From the NCBI GenBank assembly GCA_002497895.1, contig DAFD01000091.1, positions 1 through 34,403 of the forward strand: a stretch of DNA of 34,403 nt. The letters run 5' to 3'. This document shows positions 25,568 to 33,525 of the stretch, in pieces. Both the position numbers and the translations under genes were made by a program. The notes under the pieces are model-generated. The model did no database searches, was not told where the DNA came from, and saw nothing but the letters and a program-made list of their open reading frames with translations. How positions within the stretch are numbered: position 1 is the stretch's first letter; every line of letters begins with the position of its first letter. The stretch is from Euryarchaeota archaeon UBA175 (GTDB lineage Archaea; Thermoplasmatota; Poseidoniia; Poseidoniales; Thalassarchaeaceae).

Positions 25568-26473
25568 TCAAAGTCCGCTGACAACAGCGACTATCCGAAG
25601 ACGTCCGACCATCTCGTCGCTCGCACGCGCTCCAAGAATTACCTGACAATCTGGGTGGAGGCTACTGACGAGAGATTCACTCAATAGATTGAGATGGGCG
25701 AGAGTCATATCAGGTCCTCCTTCGACCTGAATCATACATCCTTTCGCCCCAGAAACATCCACCTCAGTAAGCGGCGAACGGCGCGCGACATCGACCACTC
25801 CAGAGGGGTCAACAACAGTCCCGGAGCCTACAATCAATGTTGCTTCACCGTGATGTTCAACAACGGTTCTCAGATCCATCAAATCAAGATTCATCTTGCC
25901 TACCTTAGCAAGAGTCGTTACTAGACCCTCTACCAGATCCTGTATCCATCCCGAGCCCTGTTGCCAATCTGCACCTCGAGCTCGGGCATACCATGCCAAT
26001 CTCTCCATGCTTACGCGTATGCATACGTGGGATTGTTTTTCCAGCGCGGGAAGAGCTGCGTTCGCGATAGCGCTTCGCAGTGGTTGTTCGGCGAAAGGCA
26101 ATCCAGCTACACTCAGAACCAAGCAGTTTCTTGCTCGAGCAAGACGTGCCAACTCATTCGCTGCCCCTGATCCAGTACCTCCACCAAGTCCCGTCATAAT
26201 GAAGACCAGTTCTGCCTTTTCGAGGAGTGGGTCAAGGGCATCGAGTCCCTCAGTTAATCTGTGAGCTGCGAGGTTAGGTAGAGCAGCCGCGCCACTTCCA
26301 TCCCCTACCGCATCAAGGTGCAGACAATGCGCTTGTCCAGAACCTCGGAAAGAGGACTCGTCAGCATCTATCAAGAGTAGGTCAGCGAGGCCATCGCACT
26401 CGCTATGGGCAGCATCCGCCCAGGTACATCCTAGCCCACCGACTCCTGCGATGAGTATCGCCCCCTCGTGCAC
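25568..26473 (-). CDS. divergent FtsZ/tubulin-superfamily GTPase
   Basis: 301 residues with the tubulin/FtsZ nucleotide loop G-L-G-G-G-T-G-S-G (95-103), the first glycine loop A-G-V-G-G-L-G (9-15) and a T7 synergy loop N-L-D-L-M-D (195-200) that keeps N-x-D-x-x-D. The end, G-A-R-A-S-D-E-M-V-G-R-L-R-I-V-A-V-V-S-G, matches the last strands of the FtsZ core. There is no C-terminal tail, so the usual tail peptide that binds SepF/FtsA-type anchors is missing. It should bind and hydrolyse GTP and could polymerise, but it is clearly not the canonical FtsZ1/FtsZ2 sequence. Start is GTG 26473; no in-frame ATG is available upstream. Confidence 0.82.
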   Translation of the reverse strand: MHEGAILIAGVGGLGCTWADAAHSECDGLADLLLIDADESSFRGSGQAHCLHLDAVGDGSGAAALPNLAAHRLTEGLDALDPLLEKAELVFIMTGLGGGTGSGAANELARLARARNCLVLSVAGLPFAEQPLRSAIANAALPALEKQSHVCIRVSMERLAWYARARGADWQQGSGWIQDLVEGLVTTLAKVGKMNLDLMDLRTVVEHHGEATLIVGSGTVVDPSGVVDVARRSPLTEVDVSGAKGCMIQVEGGPDMTLAHLNLLSESLVSSLHPDCQVILGARASDEMVGRLRIVAVVSGL

Positions 26474-26523
26474 GACATGATGTGGCCCGCAGGCGCGCCT
26501 TGAAATTGCGGGTCAATACAACC

Positions 26524-26532
26524 GATATACAC
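26524..26532 (-). promoter_or_regulatory. TATA-like element before the FtsZ-like gene
   Basis: On the minus strand GTGTATATC lies about 55 bases before the GTG start, giving an expected leader of about 30 bases. Confidence 0.4.
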
Positions 26533-26568
26533 GCTTCATTAAGGGGCCAATCAAGTCACGGCATTCTC

Positions 26569-26589
26569 AAAAAAACCAAGAGCAGAAAA
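26569..26589 (-). terminator. T-rich terminator of the TPR gene
   Basis: Directly after the TPR stop codon the minus strand has TTTTT and then TTTTTTT within 25 bases. Such T-runs are typical archaeal terminators and here separate the TPR gene from the FtsZ-like promoter. Confidence 0.5.
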
Positions 26590-26592
26590 ACC

Positions 26593-27057
26593 TCAATCAT
26601 AGGTGAGATAGCGCTGATAGCGACGTCTTTCATCGCGTGCCCAAGCATTGTCGGGCTCAATCTCAAGCACCTTCTCATAATACTCTACAGCCTTCTCGAA
26701 ATCCGACAGATATCTGCCATTCATATGAGCTAGATTATTCAGCACCGGAACACACTTCGAATCTTCCTCAAGTAAACGAAGAAGAATCTCCTCAGCCCCC
26801 GTGATATCCATCTTCTCCATTTTCTCTTCCGCCTCGTCCAAACTCGAAATCTGCGAGTCGCTAAGACGGTAGACATTCTTCCAACTCGGACCGGCCATAG
26901 AACCATCGAGAGCGTTGATTCGTTTGAGGTTTCGCAGGTTCCGAACGAGGCGGTGGAAGGAGGTCACAGAGAGGGACCCCGTAGGGGTCAAACTGAAACC
27001 TTGATATCCCGAAGACGGCTGGATTGCTTCGTAATAGAGGTCATAGGATGAAGGCAC
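26593..27057 (-). CDS. TPR-repeat protein
   Basis: The C-terminal part (about residues 80-150) has two tetratricopeptide-like repeats: a helix pair ending V-L-N-N-L-A-H-M-N-G-R-Y and a classic F-E-K-A-V-E-Y-Y-E-K-V-L-E-I-E-P-D-N-A-W-A. It is probably a protein-interaction adaptor. The start is doubtful. GTG 27057 has GGGAGG nine bases upstream and codon use in the frame looks coding from there, but it overlaps head-to-head by ten bases the divergent Reeler-like gene. GTG 26967 or ATG 26898 are shorter alternatives. Confidence 0.6.
   Translation of the reverse strand: MPSSYDLYYEAIQPSSGYQGFSLTPTGSLSVTSFHRLVRNLRNLKRINALDGSMAGPSWKNVYRLSDSQISSLDEAEEKMEKMDITGAEEILLRLLEEDSKCVPVLNNLAHMNGRYLSDFEKAVEYYEKVLEIEPDNAWARDERRRYQRYLTYD
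27000..27009 (+). promoter_or_regulatory. TATA-like element of the respiratory operon
   Basis: CTTGATATCC is centred 43 bases before ATG 27048. A start near 27030 would leave a short leader with AGAGGT (27036-27041) as ribosome binding site. It would lie inside the TPR gene on the other strand. Confidence 0.4.
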
Positions 27058-27863
27058 ATCAAATGTCCTCCCACCGACTGCTGGTTCTTGCCTGCTTCGC
27101 GCTTCTTCTAGCGGGTTCAACTCAAGGTTATTCCAATGGCATCGGTGGCGACGAGGATGGCGAGGGAGACGTCGCCCTAGCAGGTTGCACATGCCACGCT
27201 GAACTCCCTGATAATTCAGTCACCGTAATCCTCGACGGATTACCTTACCATTATTCTGCAGGAACAACCTACACTCTCAAGATTCAATTGATTGGAGGGC
27301 CAGCTATTGACACTGAATCTAACACCGGCGGCTTCTCCATGCGCGTTAGTTCAGGTTCGCTCGCCGGAGCAGAAGGATACGAGAACCTGGTCCAAAATTG
27401 GGAAGATGACTCTACTAGCCTAACTCACACAGGCTCCGGTAGCGAGACTGCAGATCGCAGTTGGATGATTGTCTGGACCGCTCCTGAAACTGGTAGCGGA
27501 GTAATCACTATCTGGCTTGCTGGCAACTCCGTTAATGGCGACGGGATCCCATCTGAACTCGACCGCTGGAATCGTCTGACAGTCTCGGTTGATGAAGGCG
27601 AAGACTCTGGCCAAACTCGGACTGTATTCAGCGGAAATGGTGAGATCGAACCGCCGGCACCATCCGAGGCTCACGTCGACCTGCACGAGATGGGAGCTGC
27701 ACTCCGAGCCCACTGGCTTGGCCTGCTCGGCTTTGGAGCGGTGATTCTTGTGATTCTATTCTGCGGACTCTTCTTGAGATACGGATTCTCTCGCCATTAC
27801 GTGGGTCGAAGCAACCTACTCAAACTACGCATCAAGCATCTTCGAAGGGGTGACCAACTGTGA
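27048..27863 (+). CDS. membrane-anchored Reeler / choice-of-anchor-V-like protein, first gene of Rieske-cytochrome b operon
   Basis: 271 residues. A signal peptide (residues 1 to about 28, core L-L-V-L-A-C-F-A-L-L-L-A-G-S) is followed by D-E-D-G-E-G-D-V and C47-x-C49-H50. The beta-sandwich has Y-S-A-G-T-T-Y-T-L, G-G-F-S-M-R-V, H-T-G-S-G-S and W-T-A-P-E-T-G-S-G. This is the layout of Reeler-like 'choice-of-anchor V' domains, whose members often carry a C-x-x-C-H heme motif at this place; here one residue is missing (C-T-C-H). A TM helix lies at about 223-245 with a short basic cytoplasmic tail. As no cytochrome c1 or f gene is present, it may be the external electron-transfer partner of the complex. 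ATG 27048 follows AGAGGT. Confidence 0.72.
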   Translation: MKAHQMSSHRLLVLACFALLLAGSTQGYSNGIGGDEDGEGDVALAGCTCHAELPDNSVTVILDGLPYHYSAGTTYTLKIQLIGGPAIDTESNTGGFSMRVSSGSLAGAEGYENLVQNWEDDSTSLTHTGSGSETADRSWMIVWTAPETGSGVITIWLAGNSVNGDGIPSELDRWNRLTVSVDEGEDSGQTRTVFSGNGEIEPPAPSEAHVDLHEMGAALRAHWLGLLGFGAVILVILFCGLFLRYGFSRHYVGRSNLLKLRIKHLRRGDQL

Positions 27864-28309
27864 AAGACGATATCGTCATGAAGCTTCTCCGCGAAGTCAA
27901 GTCGGGTAAGGTCAGTATCGATGATGCACGCGATGCATTGTCCGGCGTAGACCTAAGCGAGGAAACCTACGAGGCAGCGGTCGACCATGGCGTGTTCAAC
28001 GACCCAGAGCCGGGTACAATCATCAGAGCTAGTATATCTCCATCCGGCGAATCTTGGTTGGTAATCGTATTCGCACTTTGGGGAATTCTATGGACTCTGT
28101 TTTGGGCTGGAACTCTCTCTTACGGCCTGTTCAAAAACTGGGACCAGCAGCTTCTTTCCTTCCATCTAGCAATGACTCTACTAACCGTAATTTTGATGGG
28201 AATCGTCTATCTGCGATTTGTCATGCCTGACGTAATTGTTGTCAAGCATAGGCGAAACAAGTTCATCCCACCCAATGACACAGAAGGATGGAAACAATAC
28301 GAGGTGTGA
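27860..28309 (+). CDS. small membrane protein of the Rieske-cytochrome b operon
   Basis: 149 residues, not recognised. The cytoplasmic N-terminus (1-50) has a short-helix motif, V-K-S-G-K-V-S-I-D-D-A-R-D-A-L, similar to SHOCT-like oligomerisation segments. Two membrane helices follow (about 67-88 and 98-122). The end is basic then acidic, with no cofactor ligands. GTG start overlaps the previous stop (GTGA), and the next gene begins four bases after its stop, so it is tightly embedded and may be an assembly or accessory subunit. Confidence 0.72.
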   Translation: MKDDIVMKLLREVKSGKVSIDDARDALSGVDLSEETYEAAVDHGVFNDPEPGTIIRASISPSGESWLVIVFALWGILWTLFWAGTLSYGLFKNWDQQLLSFHLAMTLLTVILMGIVYLRFVMPDVIVVKHRRNKFIPPNDTEGWKQYEV

Positions 28310-28312
28310 TTC

Positions 28313-29167
28313 ATGGCGAGAAGGTTCAGGCTGCGTTCACTTCCGGGTGCCGATGATGAGGTTTCCGAATCTAATCCCGTCATCGATCGTCGCGAATTCA
28401 TGCGTTATTCGTTCAACACCGCCGCCGGTGTCATCACCATGGCTAGCCTCGGTAGCATCGGCTTCGCATCCTTATTGATGGGGGCTTCAGAATCGTCCGG
28501 CGGCGACACTGCCGTTCGCTTCTGGGTGCCTTCAGGTGCTGAAGACTCTGTTTGGTATGGTGATCGGCACCTCGAGTCTATGTCATACTCCGCATTCGTC
28601 AATGCCGCCGCTGACAGCCCGACCGGAATGGTCGGCGCTCAGGGTGTCTGGTCCGGTCTTCCAGTCAATGTGATGTACGTACCTCACTCCGAGAACTCGT
28701 CGACTCCAATCGCTACGGATAAGCCTCGCTTCCAATTCATGGACGGATATACCGAGAGCGGGAAATACGTTGGTAGTGGCTACGAACTTGAGGAAGATCC
28801 CGCACTCGCTCCACTATCAATTCACGACAATCTTGTTGTCATCTTCTCGCGCTGTACTCACCTATGTTGTATTCCGGGCTGGCAATTGGTCCAGAATGAT
28901 TTCACAAATAATCAATGGACGCCCGGCGCGGTCGATGCTGGTGGCAACAAATTGTTCTGTATCTGCCACTCTAGTCGCTTTGACCCGACGGCGATTGAAA
29001 AGAATCGAAGTCGAAACCGTTCGACTGGAGCGGAGTTCGATTTTATCGGCATCCGCCGAACAGGTGGCCCAGCTCCTGTCGGCCTCCCTCTCATCCCGTG
29101 GGTTATTACGGGTGATACGATTGAAGCCCTCCCGGACTTCAAAGACTGGTACACATATTGCGACTGA
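28313..29167 (+). CDS. Rieske iron-sulfur protein with Tat-type N-terminal anchor
   Basis: 284 residues. R-R-E-F-M-R-Y-S-F-N (about 25-35), followed by a hydrophobic helix, is a twin-arginine signal anchor. The [2Fe-2S] motifs are C181-T-H183-L-C-C186 and C216-I-C218-H219-S-S-R-F-D-P. Cluster ligands are C181, H183, C216 and H219, and C186-C218 form the usual disulfide. The glycine normally before the second cysteine of the first motif (C-T-H-L-G-C) is replaced by C185. The protein takes electrons from quinol at the outer face. GAGGTG six bases before the ATG comes from the end of the previous gene. Confidence 0.95.
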   Translation: MARRFRLRSLPGADDEVSESNPVIDRREFMRYSFNTAAGVITMASLGSIGFASLLMGASESSGGDTAVRFWVPSGAEDSVWYGDRHLESMSYSAFVNAAADSPTGMVGAQGVWSGLPVNVMYVPHSENSSTPIATDKPRFQFMDGYTESGKYVGSGYELEEDPALAPLSIHDNLVVIFSRCTHLCCIPGWQLVQNDFTNNQWTPGAVDAGGNKLFCICHSSRFDPTAIEKNRSRNRSTGAEFDFIGIRRTGGPAPVGLPLIPWVITGDTIEALPDFKDWYTYCD

Positions 29168-29176
29168 GGTGAGATG

Positions 29177-30043
29177 ATGCTACAATTCTGGTTCCTTTGG
29201 CTCTTCATCGCCCTCATCGTTGTGCTGGTAGCATTCACTCTGCGTAAAGAGCGCGATGATATGCCCCGCAAGGACATCCTTCGTGCTGTTGAGACCAGCG
29301 CGGGAAGTATGGGGTTGGCGGAGAAATCCTTCCTCTGGGCATTCTCCTGGCTTGATACTCGCTTCCGCATCCAAGATTACTGGGGAATGAGTCGGGATGC
29401 GTATTACAGCGTGCACCGTCAGATGCCTCTGACGCACGCTGAGAAATACAAACTTCGAATCATTTGGTATTGGTACCCTCTATACTGTCTCGGAGGGATC
29501 TCCTTCCTCGCCTTCGTTATCCTAGTCATTACCGGGACGGTTCTCGGACTCTATTACGTGCCGGGAGGAGAAGGCGACCCGACCCCTGCTTACTCATCGA
29601 TGGAATTCATCATGGTTCAGCTTCCATTCGGCTACATCATCCGCTCAATCCATCATTGGACGACGCACTTCATGGTGGCTGCTGTGTTCCTGCATATGTG
29701 TCGCGTTTATTTCACGGGAGCATACAGAAACCCACGTGAACTCAACTGGCTTATCGGAGTCGCCTTGATGTTCTTCACAATCTTCTTCGGCTACTCGGGC
29801 TACCTCCTTCCTTGGGATAGCCTGGCTTTCGGCGCTGCAACAATCGGAATCAACATGGCAAACTCGACCCCTCTCATCGGAGGGTGGGTTGCAACCGCCA
29901 TGTTCGCAGGAACATCGCTTTCGGGCCAAACGGTCACGCGCATGTATTTCCTACACGTGTTCATCTTACCTGTCGTTGTCACTGCGCTCATTCTGGCACA
30001 TTTGTTCATCGTCTGGGTTCAGGGTATTGCGGAGCCGCATTGA
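29177..30043 (+). CDS. cytochrome b6-type subunit
   Basis: 288 residues with an extra N-terminal membrane helix, then the four-helix cytochrome b core. R-S-I-H-H-W-T-T-H ... F-L-H gives two heme histidines 14 residues apart, followed by R-V-Y-F-T-G and P-R-E-L-N-W. F-L-H-V-F-I-L-P ... A-H gives the second pair 15 apart, which is the b6f rather than mitochondrial bc1 spacing. G-Y-S-G-Y-L-L-P-W-D marks the quinol site. It binds two b hemes and moves electrons between quinol and quinone sites. Start is ATG 29177, with GAGGTG five bases upstream; ATG 29174 would be only two bases from it. Confidence 0.95.
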   Translation: MLQFWFLWLFIALIVVLVAFTLRKERDDMPRKDILRAVETSAGSMGLAEKSFLWAFSWLDTRFRIQDYWGMSRDAYYSVHRQMPLTHAEKYKLRIIWYWYPLYCLGGISFLAFVILVITGTVLGLYYVPGGEGDPTPAYSSMEFIMVQLPFGYIIRSIHHWTTHFMVAAVFLHMCRVYFTGAYRNPRELNWLIGVALMFFTIFFGYSGYLLPWDSLAFGAATIGINMANSTPLIGGWVATAMFAGTSLSGQTVTRMYFLHVFILPVVVTALILAHLFIVWVQGIAEPH

Positions 30044-30058
30044 TAGAGAGTGTTTGAC

Positions 30059-32842
30059 ATGGGTATGATCGATAGATTCGGACGCATCGCGGACACATAT
30101 GTTCGTGAGAAAAGCAGTCTCCTCGAAGGTGAGAAAGAGCGCAGGCGAGTTCACATGGGTCACGCTTTCTGGCCTACTGAGGTCCTGCGCGATTCGATTA
30201 TTCTCGCAGCGATGATGATGGTTCTGGCATTTTATTGCTGGTTGATTCCACCGCCATTGCACAGTGCAGCGGATCCATTTGCTCAGGCTGGCTTCGTATT
30301 CCCTGACTGGTATGTTCTGTTCTCCTATGGATATCTAAGATGGGGTGAATATCTACCACAATTTGTTATTCCAGCCGGTCCAATCGGTGAGTTCCTTGGA
30401 TCCCCTGTGATTTCATGGAACGCTGCTTGGTGGGGCGCCTTCCTGACAGGTATTCCAGTTGGTATCCTCGCTCTTCCACCTTTCCTTGGAGGCCGTGAGA
30501 AGCGCCCAGCCGAAGACCCTTGGTTTGCGACCGCTGGTGCAGTCTATCTCGCACACGTGTGGTTCATCTCAGTCTTCTCAATCAATATCTTCCTCGAATT
30601 ATATTCCAAAGACCGTACGGATTATTGCTGGGCGAATTCGCATCATATCTTTGATTGTGGAAGGCAGGCGCCTTGGACGGCTGAGGTATTCAATGCGGTG
30701 CCGTGGATTCTCACTGGAATTTTCATCTTCACTGTATTGTTTTTCAGCGTCAGATGGTTCCTCGTCAATTCAATCGGTGCTAGATTGACGCCGAATATGG
30801 GCAAGCAAGTAGCAATTGGTTCCATTATCCTAGCCGTACTTATCTCTGCAGTTACCTGGCCGATTTACGAAGGCGGCTTCTGGGATTACGGCGGACTTGG
30901 TGCAATGGACGATGTAGAGGAGTTGGAGACAATGCGTGGCCAGCCCGCAGACACACTCGTCTATTATGGCAAAGGGGACGATTGGGATAATTGGGGCGAT
31001 GAGTGTCTTACTTTCTCCGATTCTTCTGAACTTGGAGTTTGGTCAAGTTTAGACGAAGGTGAAGACCATACCAAATGGTGCGTCATCCCAGCCGAACATT
31101 GGACGAATTGGGGTATTTTCCAACCAACTCAGAGCACCATCATCGACTTCGAAGGTGTCAATGGACATGGCGATATCGAAAGTGGCCGCAACGTTGCTGG
31201 TAGTAGTTCATACGAATACGACGGTAATGTGGATTCGACAATTATCGAACATTCGTGGACTGATGTCATACACGTCGAAGACATTGGACTATCAAGCGTC
31301 TTCGTCGATGTCGGTTGTAACTTCCGTACGACTGTGCGCAACGCTGGCAGCCACACTCAGGACCTCAGTATCAGTAATGATGCAGGAAAGGTGCTTTGGT
31401 CAACAGATGGCGAGTGTGGTAGCACCACCCTAAAACTCGCACCGGGTAATTACAATCTCGAATATAGCATCTCTTCGAGCGAGGTCAATGAGACCGTGAC
31501 AATGATCACCGACTTCTCGGCTAAAGCCTTCCAACCCCTCCTACTTGACGCGAACGGAGCAGCTGCAAACCGCGCCGACTTACCTGCTGGAACTGATCTT
31601 GAGGCGATGAGCCTTGAGAATCCAACCTTCCAGAAGAATCCGAAGAGCCTTGATGCCAAGTTGATCTATTCGATGTTCATCCCATGCCTTGGAATTGGTG
31701 CAGTCGTCTTCATGCTGATGCGCAGTATGGCACGCGGCTACGAATGGGAAATGAACAAGTGCTACGGCTGCGACCTTTGTGATGACGCTTGTCCAGTTCG
31801 CCTCTTCAACGCTGGAGACAAACTCAACATCATCTACAATACATGGAATAACGAAGATGACGGCGTTCCATTGTACTCATGTCTGACATGTACCGCTTGC
31901 ACCAACGCCTGCCCGCAATTGGTCGATTATGACTCCTACGTCGACATTCGCCGTAACCTGATTGTCGGCGGCCCACCTGCTGCCGAAATCCCCCACTCTA
32001 TACTCCAGGCAGTATTGGCTGCAGAGGCGGAGGAAGATGCAAACTCAGCATTCATTCCAATTGATGAGTATCCAATCGATTCAAACATCGGATATTATCC
32101 TGGATGTGTGGACTACCTAGATCAAGAGATGATTTTCAGTCATGTGAATGAAGGATCGATGAACCTAGGCGATGCGACTACATCCGCATTCACACTGTTT
32201 GAAGAAATGGGAGAAGACGTCACCTACCTTGGCCGGGACTTCTTGAAATGCTGTGGCCACGATCAGAAATGGCAAGGAATGACAGAGGTCTTCGAGAAGC
32301 TAAAGACATACAATCAGAAGAAGCTTGGAGAAAGTGGGATTGATACGCTAGTAACCTCTTGCGCTGAATGCTTTAGGACATTCGCATTAGACTATGAATT
32401 AGAAGACATGAAGGTCATGCACACTACAGAATTCCTAGTTGAAAATGGGTTTGACATGAATCTGCAATCGGATGATGACGTTACAGTCACTTTTCACGAT
32501 CCTTGCAGGCTAGGCAGGCAGATGAATATCTATGACCAGCCTAGGGACCTAATATCGAGTGTCGAAGGGGTGAACCTAGTGGAGATGGAACATCATGGTG
32601 AGGATGCCCTTTGTTGCGGTGTTTCCAGTATGATGAGCTGTAATGAGAACAGCAGGGCATTGAGAGTTCAGAGGTTCGAAGAAGTTAATGCGACGGGGGC
32701 TGATATCATGCTAACCTCCTGTCCGAAATGTGTTTCTCACTTCGAATGTCTCAAATTCGAAGGGGATCCTCGGCATGACTTTGAAATATTAGACGTCGTT
32801 AGCTTCCTAGCCAGACAAGTAGAAGCAGGTAAGAATCAGTAA
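30059..32842 (+). CDS. fusion of b6f subunit IV, extracellular beta domain and HdrD/GlpC-like Fe-S module
   Basis: About 927 residues. The N-terminal part (40-275) is subunit IV-like: F-W-P-T-E-V-L-R-D, A-D-P-F-A, and P-D-W-Y (82-85) in place of the quinol-site P-E-W-Y, with five membrane helices. An Asp/Gly-rich beta domain follows (about 275-535), probably outside, then a sixth helix (about 540-562). The cytoplasmic end has two [4Fe-4S] motifs (C-Y-G-C-D-L-C-D-D-A-C-P near 568 and C-L-T-C-T-A-C-T-N-A-C-P near 607) and two CCG domains: G-C near 680, C-C-G near 730 and S-C-A-E-C; then D-P-C near 812, C-C-G near 851 and S-C-P-K-C. CCG domains occur in heterodisulfide reductase HdrB/HdrD and quinone-linked GlpC/GlcF. 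AGAGAG eight bases before ATG 30059 decides the start over GTG 30050. Arg codons shift to AGG/AGA after about 32300. Confidence 0.9.
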   Translation: MGMIDRFGRIADTYVREKSSLLEGEKERRRVHMGHAFWPTEVLRDSIILAAMMMVLAFYCWLIPPPLHSAADPFAQAGFVFPDWYVLFSYGYLRWGEYLPQFVIPAGPIGEFLGSPVISWNAAWWGAFLTGIPVGILALPPFLGGREKRPAEDPWFATAGAVYLAHVWFISVFSINIFLELYSKDRTDYCWANSHHIFDCGRQAPWTAEVFNAVPWILTGIFIFTVLFFSVRWFLVNSIGARLTPNMGKQVAIGSIILAVLISAVTWPIYEGGFWDYGGLGAMDDVEELETMRGQPADTLVYYGKGDDWDNWGDECLTFSDSSELGVWSSLDEGEDHTKWCVIPAEHWTNWGIFQPTQSTIIDFEGVNGHGDIESGRNVAGSSSYEYDGNVDSTIIEHSWTDVIHVEDIGLSSVFVDVGCNFRTTVRNAGSHTQDLSISNDAGKVLWSTDGECGSTTLKLAPGNYNLEYSISSSEVNETVTMITDFSAKAFQPLLLDANGAAANRADLPAGTDLEAMSLENPTFQKNPKSLDAKLIYSMFIPCLGIGAVVFMLMRSMARGYEWEMNKCYGCDLCDDACPVRLFNAGDKLNIIYNTWNNEDDGVPLYSCLTCTACTNACPQLVDYDSYVDIRRNLIVGGPPAAEIPHSILQAVLAAEAEEDANSAFIPIDEYPIDSNIGYYPGCVDYLDQEMIFSHVNEGSMNLGDATTSAFTLFEEMGEDVTYLGRDFLKCCGHDQKWQGMTEVFEKLKTYNQKKLGESGIDTLVTSCAECFRTFALDYELEDMKVMHTTEFLVENGFDMNLQSDDDVTVTFHDPCRLGRQMNIYDQPRDLISSVEGVNLVEMEHHGEDALCCGVSSMMSCNENSRALRVQRFEEVNATGADIMLTSCPKCVSHFECLKFEGDPRHDFEILDVVSFLARQVEAGKNQ

Positions 32843-32845
32843 GCT

Positions 32846-33109
32846 CTAACCAAAGGCTAACCATCCAGAGAATATAGCCAGTAAAGCATTCAGAGCTATC
32901 CCATACAAAGTGAATTTTGCTACTTGTGACTTACCGTAACCAAGAGCTGTTAGCCAAATGAAGAATCCTATCAATCCGCCGCAGGCGAATGATATCCATG
33001 CTATTTCAGGGGATATATGAATTGTCATTACCAACCAAATTAAAGTACCCTGAGTCAAACCTATCCAACAAAGGGGATCATATAGCCAGGGTACTTCATC
33101 AACTTTCAT
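32846..33109 (-). CDS. small three-helix membrane protein
   Basis: 87 residues with hydrophobic helices at about 14-30, 35-56 and 65-85; not recognised. M-K-V-D-E-V-P-W-L-Y is the cytoplasmic start. It is convergent with the fusion gene (three bases between stops) and divergent from the ferredoxin at 33189. No cofactor ligands are seen. Confidence 0.6.
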   Translation of the reverse strand: MKVDEVPWLYDPLCWIGLTQGTLIWLVMTIHISPEIAWISFACGGLIGFFIWLTALGYGKSQVAKFTLYGIALNALLAIFSGWLAFG

Positions 33110-33188
33110 GGTAGACGCTGATGAAACATGGTTAAATTAGTGATGTTTTGACCGTAGCATTGAGAAGAAGGGGCAGAGAGGGATTTTT

Positions 33189-33521
33189 GTGACTGGAATT
33201 AGAGATCTCGAAGCGCGGAGGAAATCTGAACAACGCAGGATTAAGATTCTCCTAGATGCCAGAAGATCTGAAGATCAAGCCATGTTAAAGGGTGGCGAAG
33301 ACGCTGTAGCATGGGTCAAAGAAGAGCAGTGTATTGGATGCGATCAATGCACTATCGTATGTGATGATGATGCAATCGAGCTGTATAATACCCCTCTAGC
33401 TAGCCCTATTCTCAATATTGAGGTGAATCGGAAAGCCAAGATACTTAGAGATCCATGTACTGGATGTCAATTATGTGTTCTTGCTTGTCCCACTGATGCA
33501 ATTGTGATGATAGACAGGTGA
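33189..33521 (+). CDS. 2[4Fe-4S] ferredoxin-like protein
   Basis: 110 residues. A basic N-terminal helix (1-40) is followed by C-I-G-C-D-Q-C-T-I-V-C-D and C-T-G-C-Q-L-C-V-L-A-C-P, i.e. two complete four-cysteine cluster motifs. The first lacks the proline usually found after the last cysteine. Between them is a 25-30 residue insertion, as in NuoI/PorD-like subunits. It may be an electron-transfer subunit, with partners not evident. GTG 33189 follows GAGAGGGA. The next gene starts four bases after its stop. Confidence 0.82.
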   Translation: MTGIRDLEARRKSEQRRIKILLDARRSEDQAMLKGGEDAVAWVKEEQCIGCDQCTIVCDDDAIELYNTPLASPILNIEVNRKAKILRDPCTGCQLCVLACPTDAIVMIDR

Positions 33522-33525
33522 TAAT

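Noticed and set aside
27058..27192. Upstream extension of the TPR frame to 27192
   Set aside because: It is antisense to the signal peptide region of the Reeler-like gene and is rich in Arg/His without structure.
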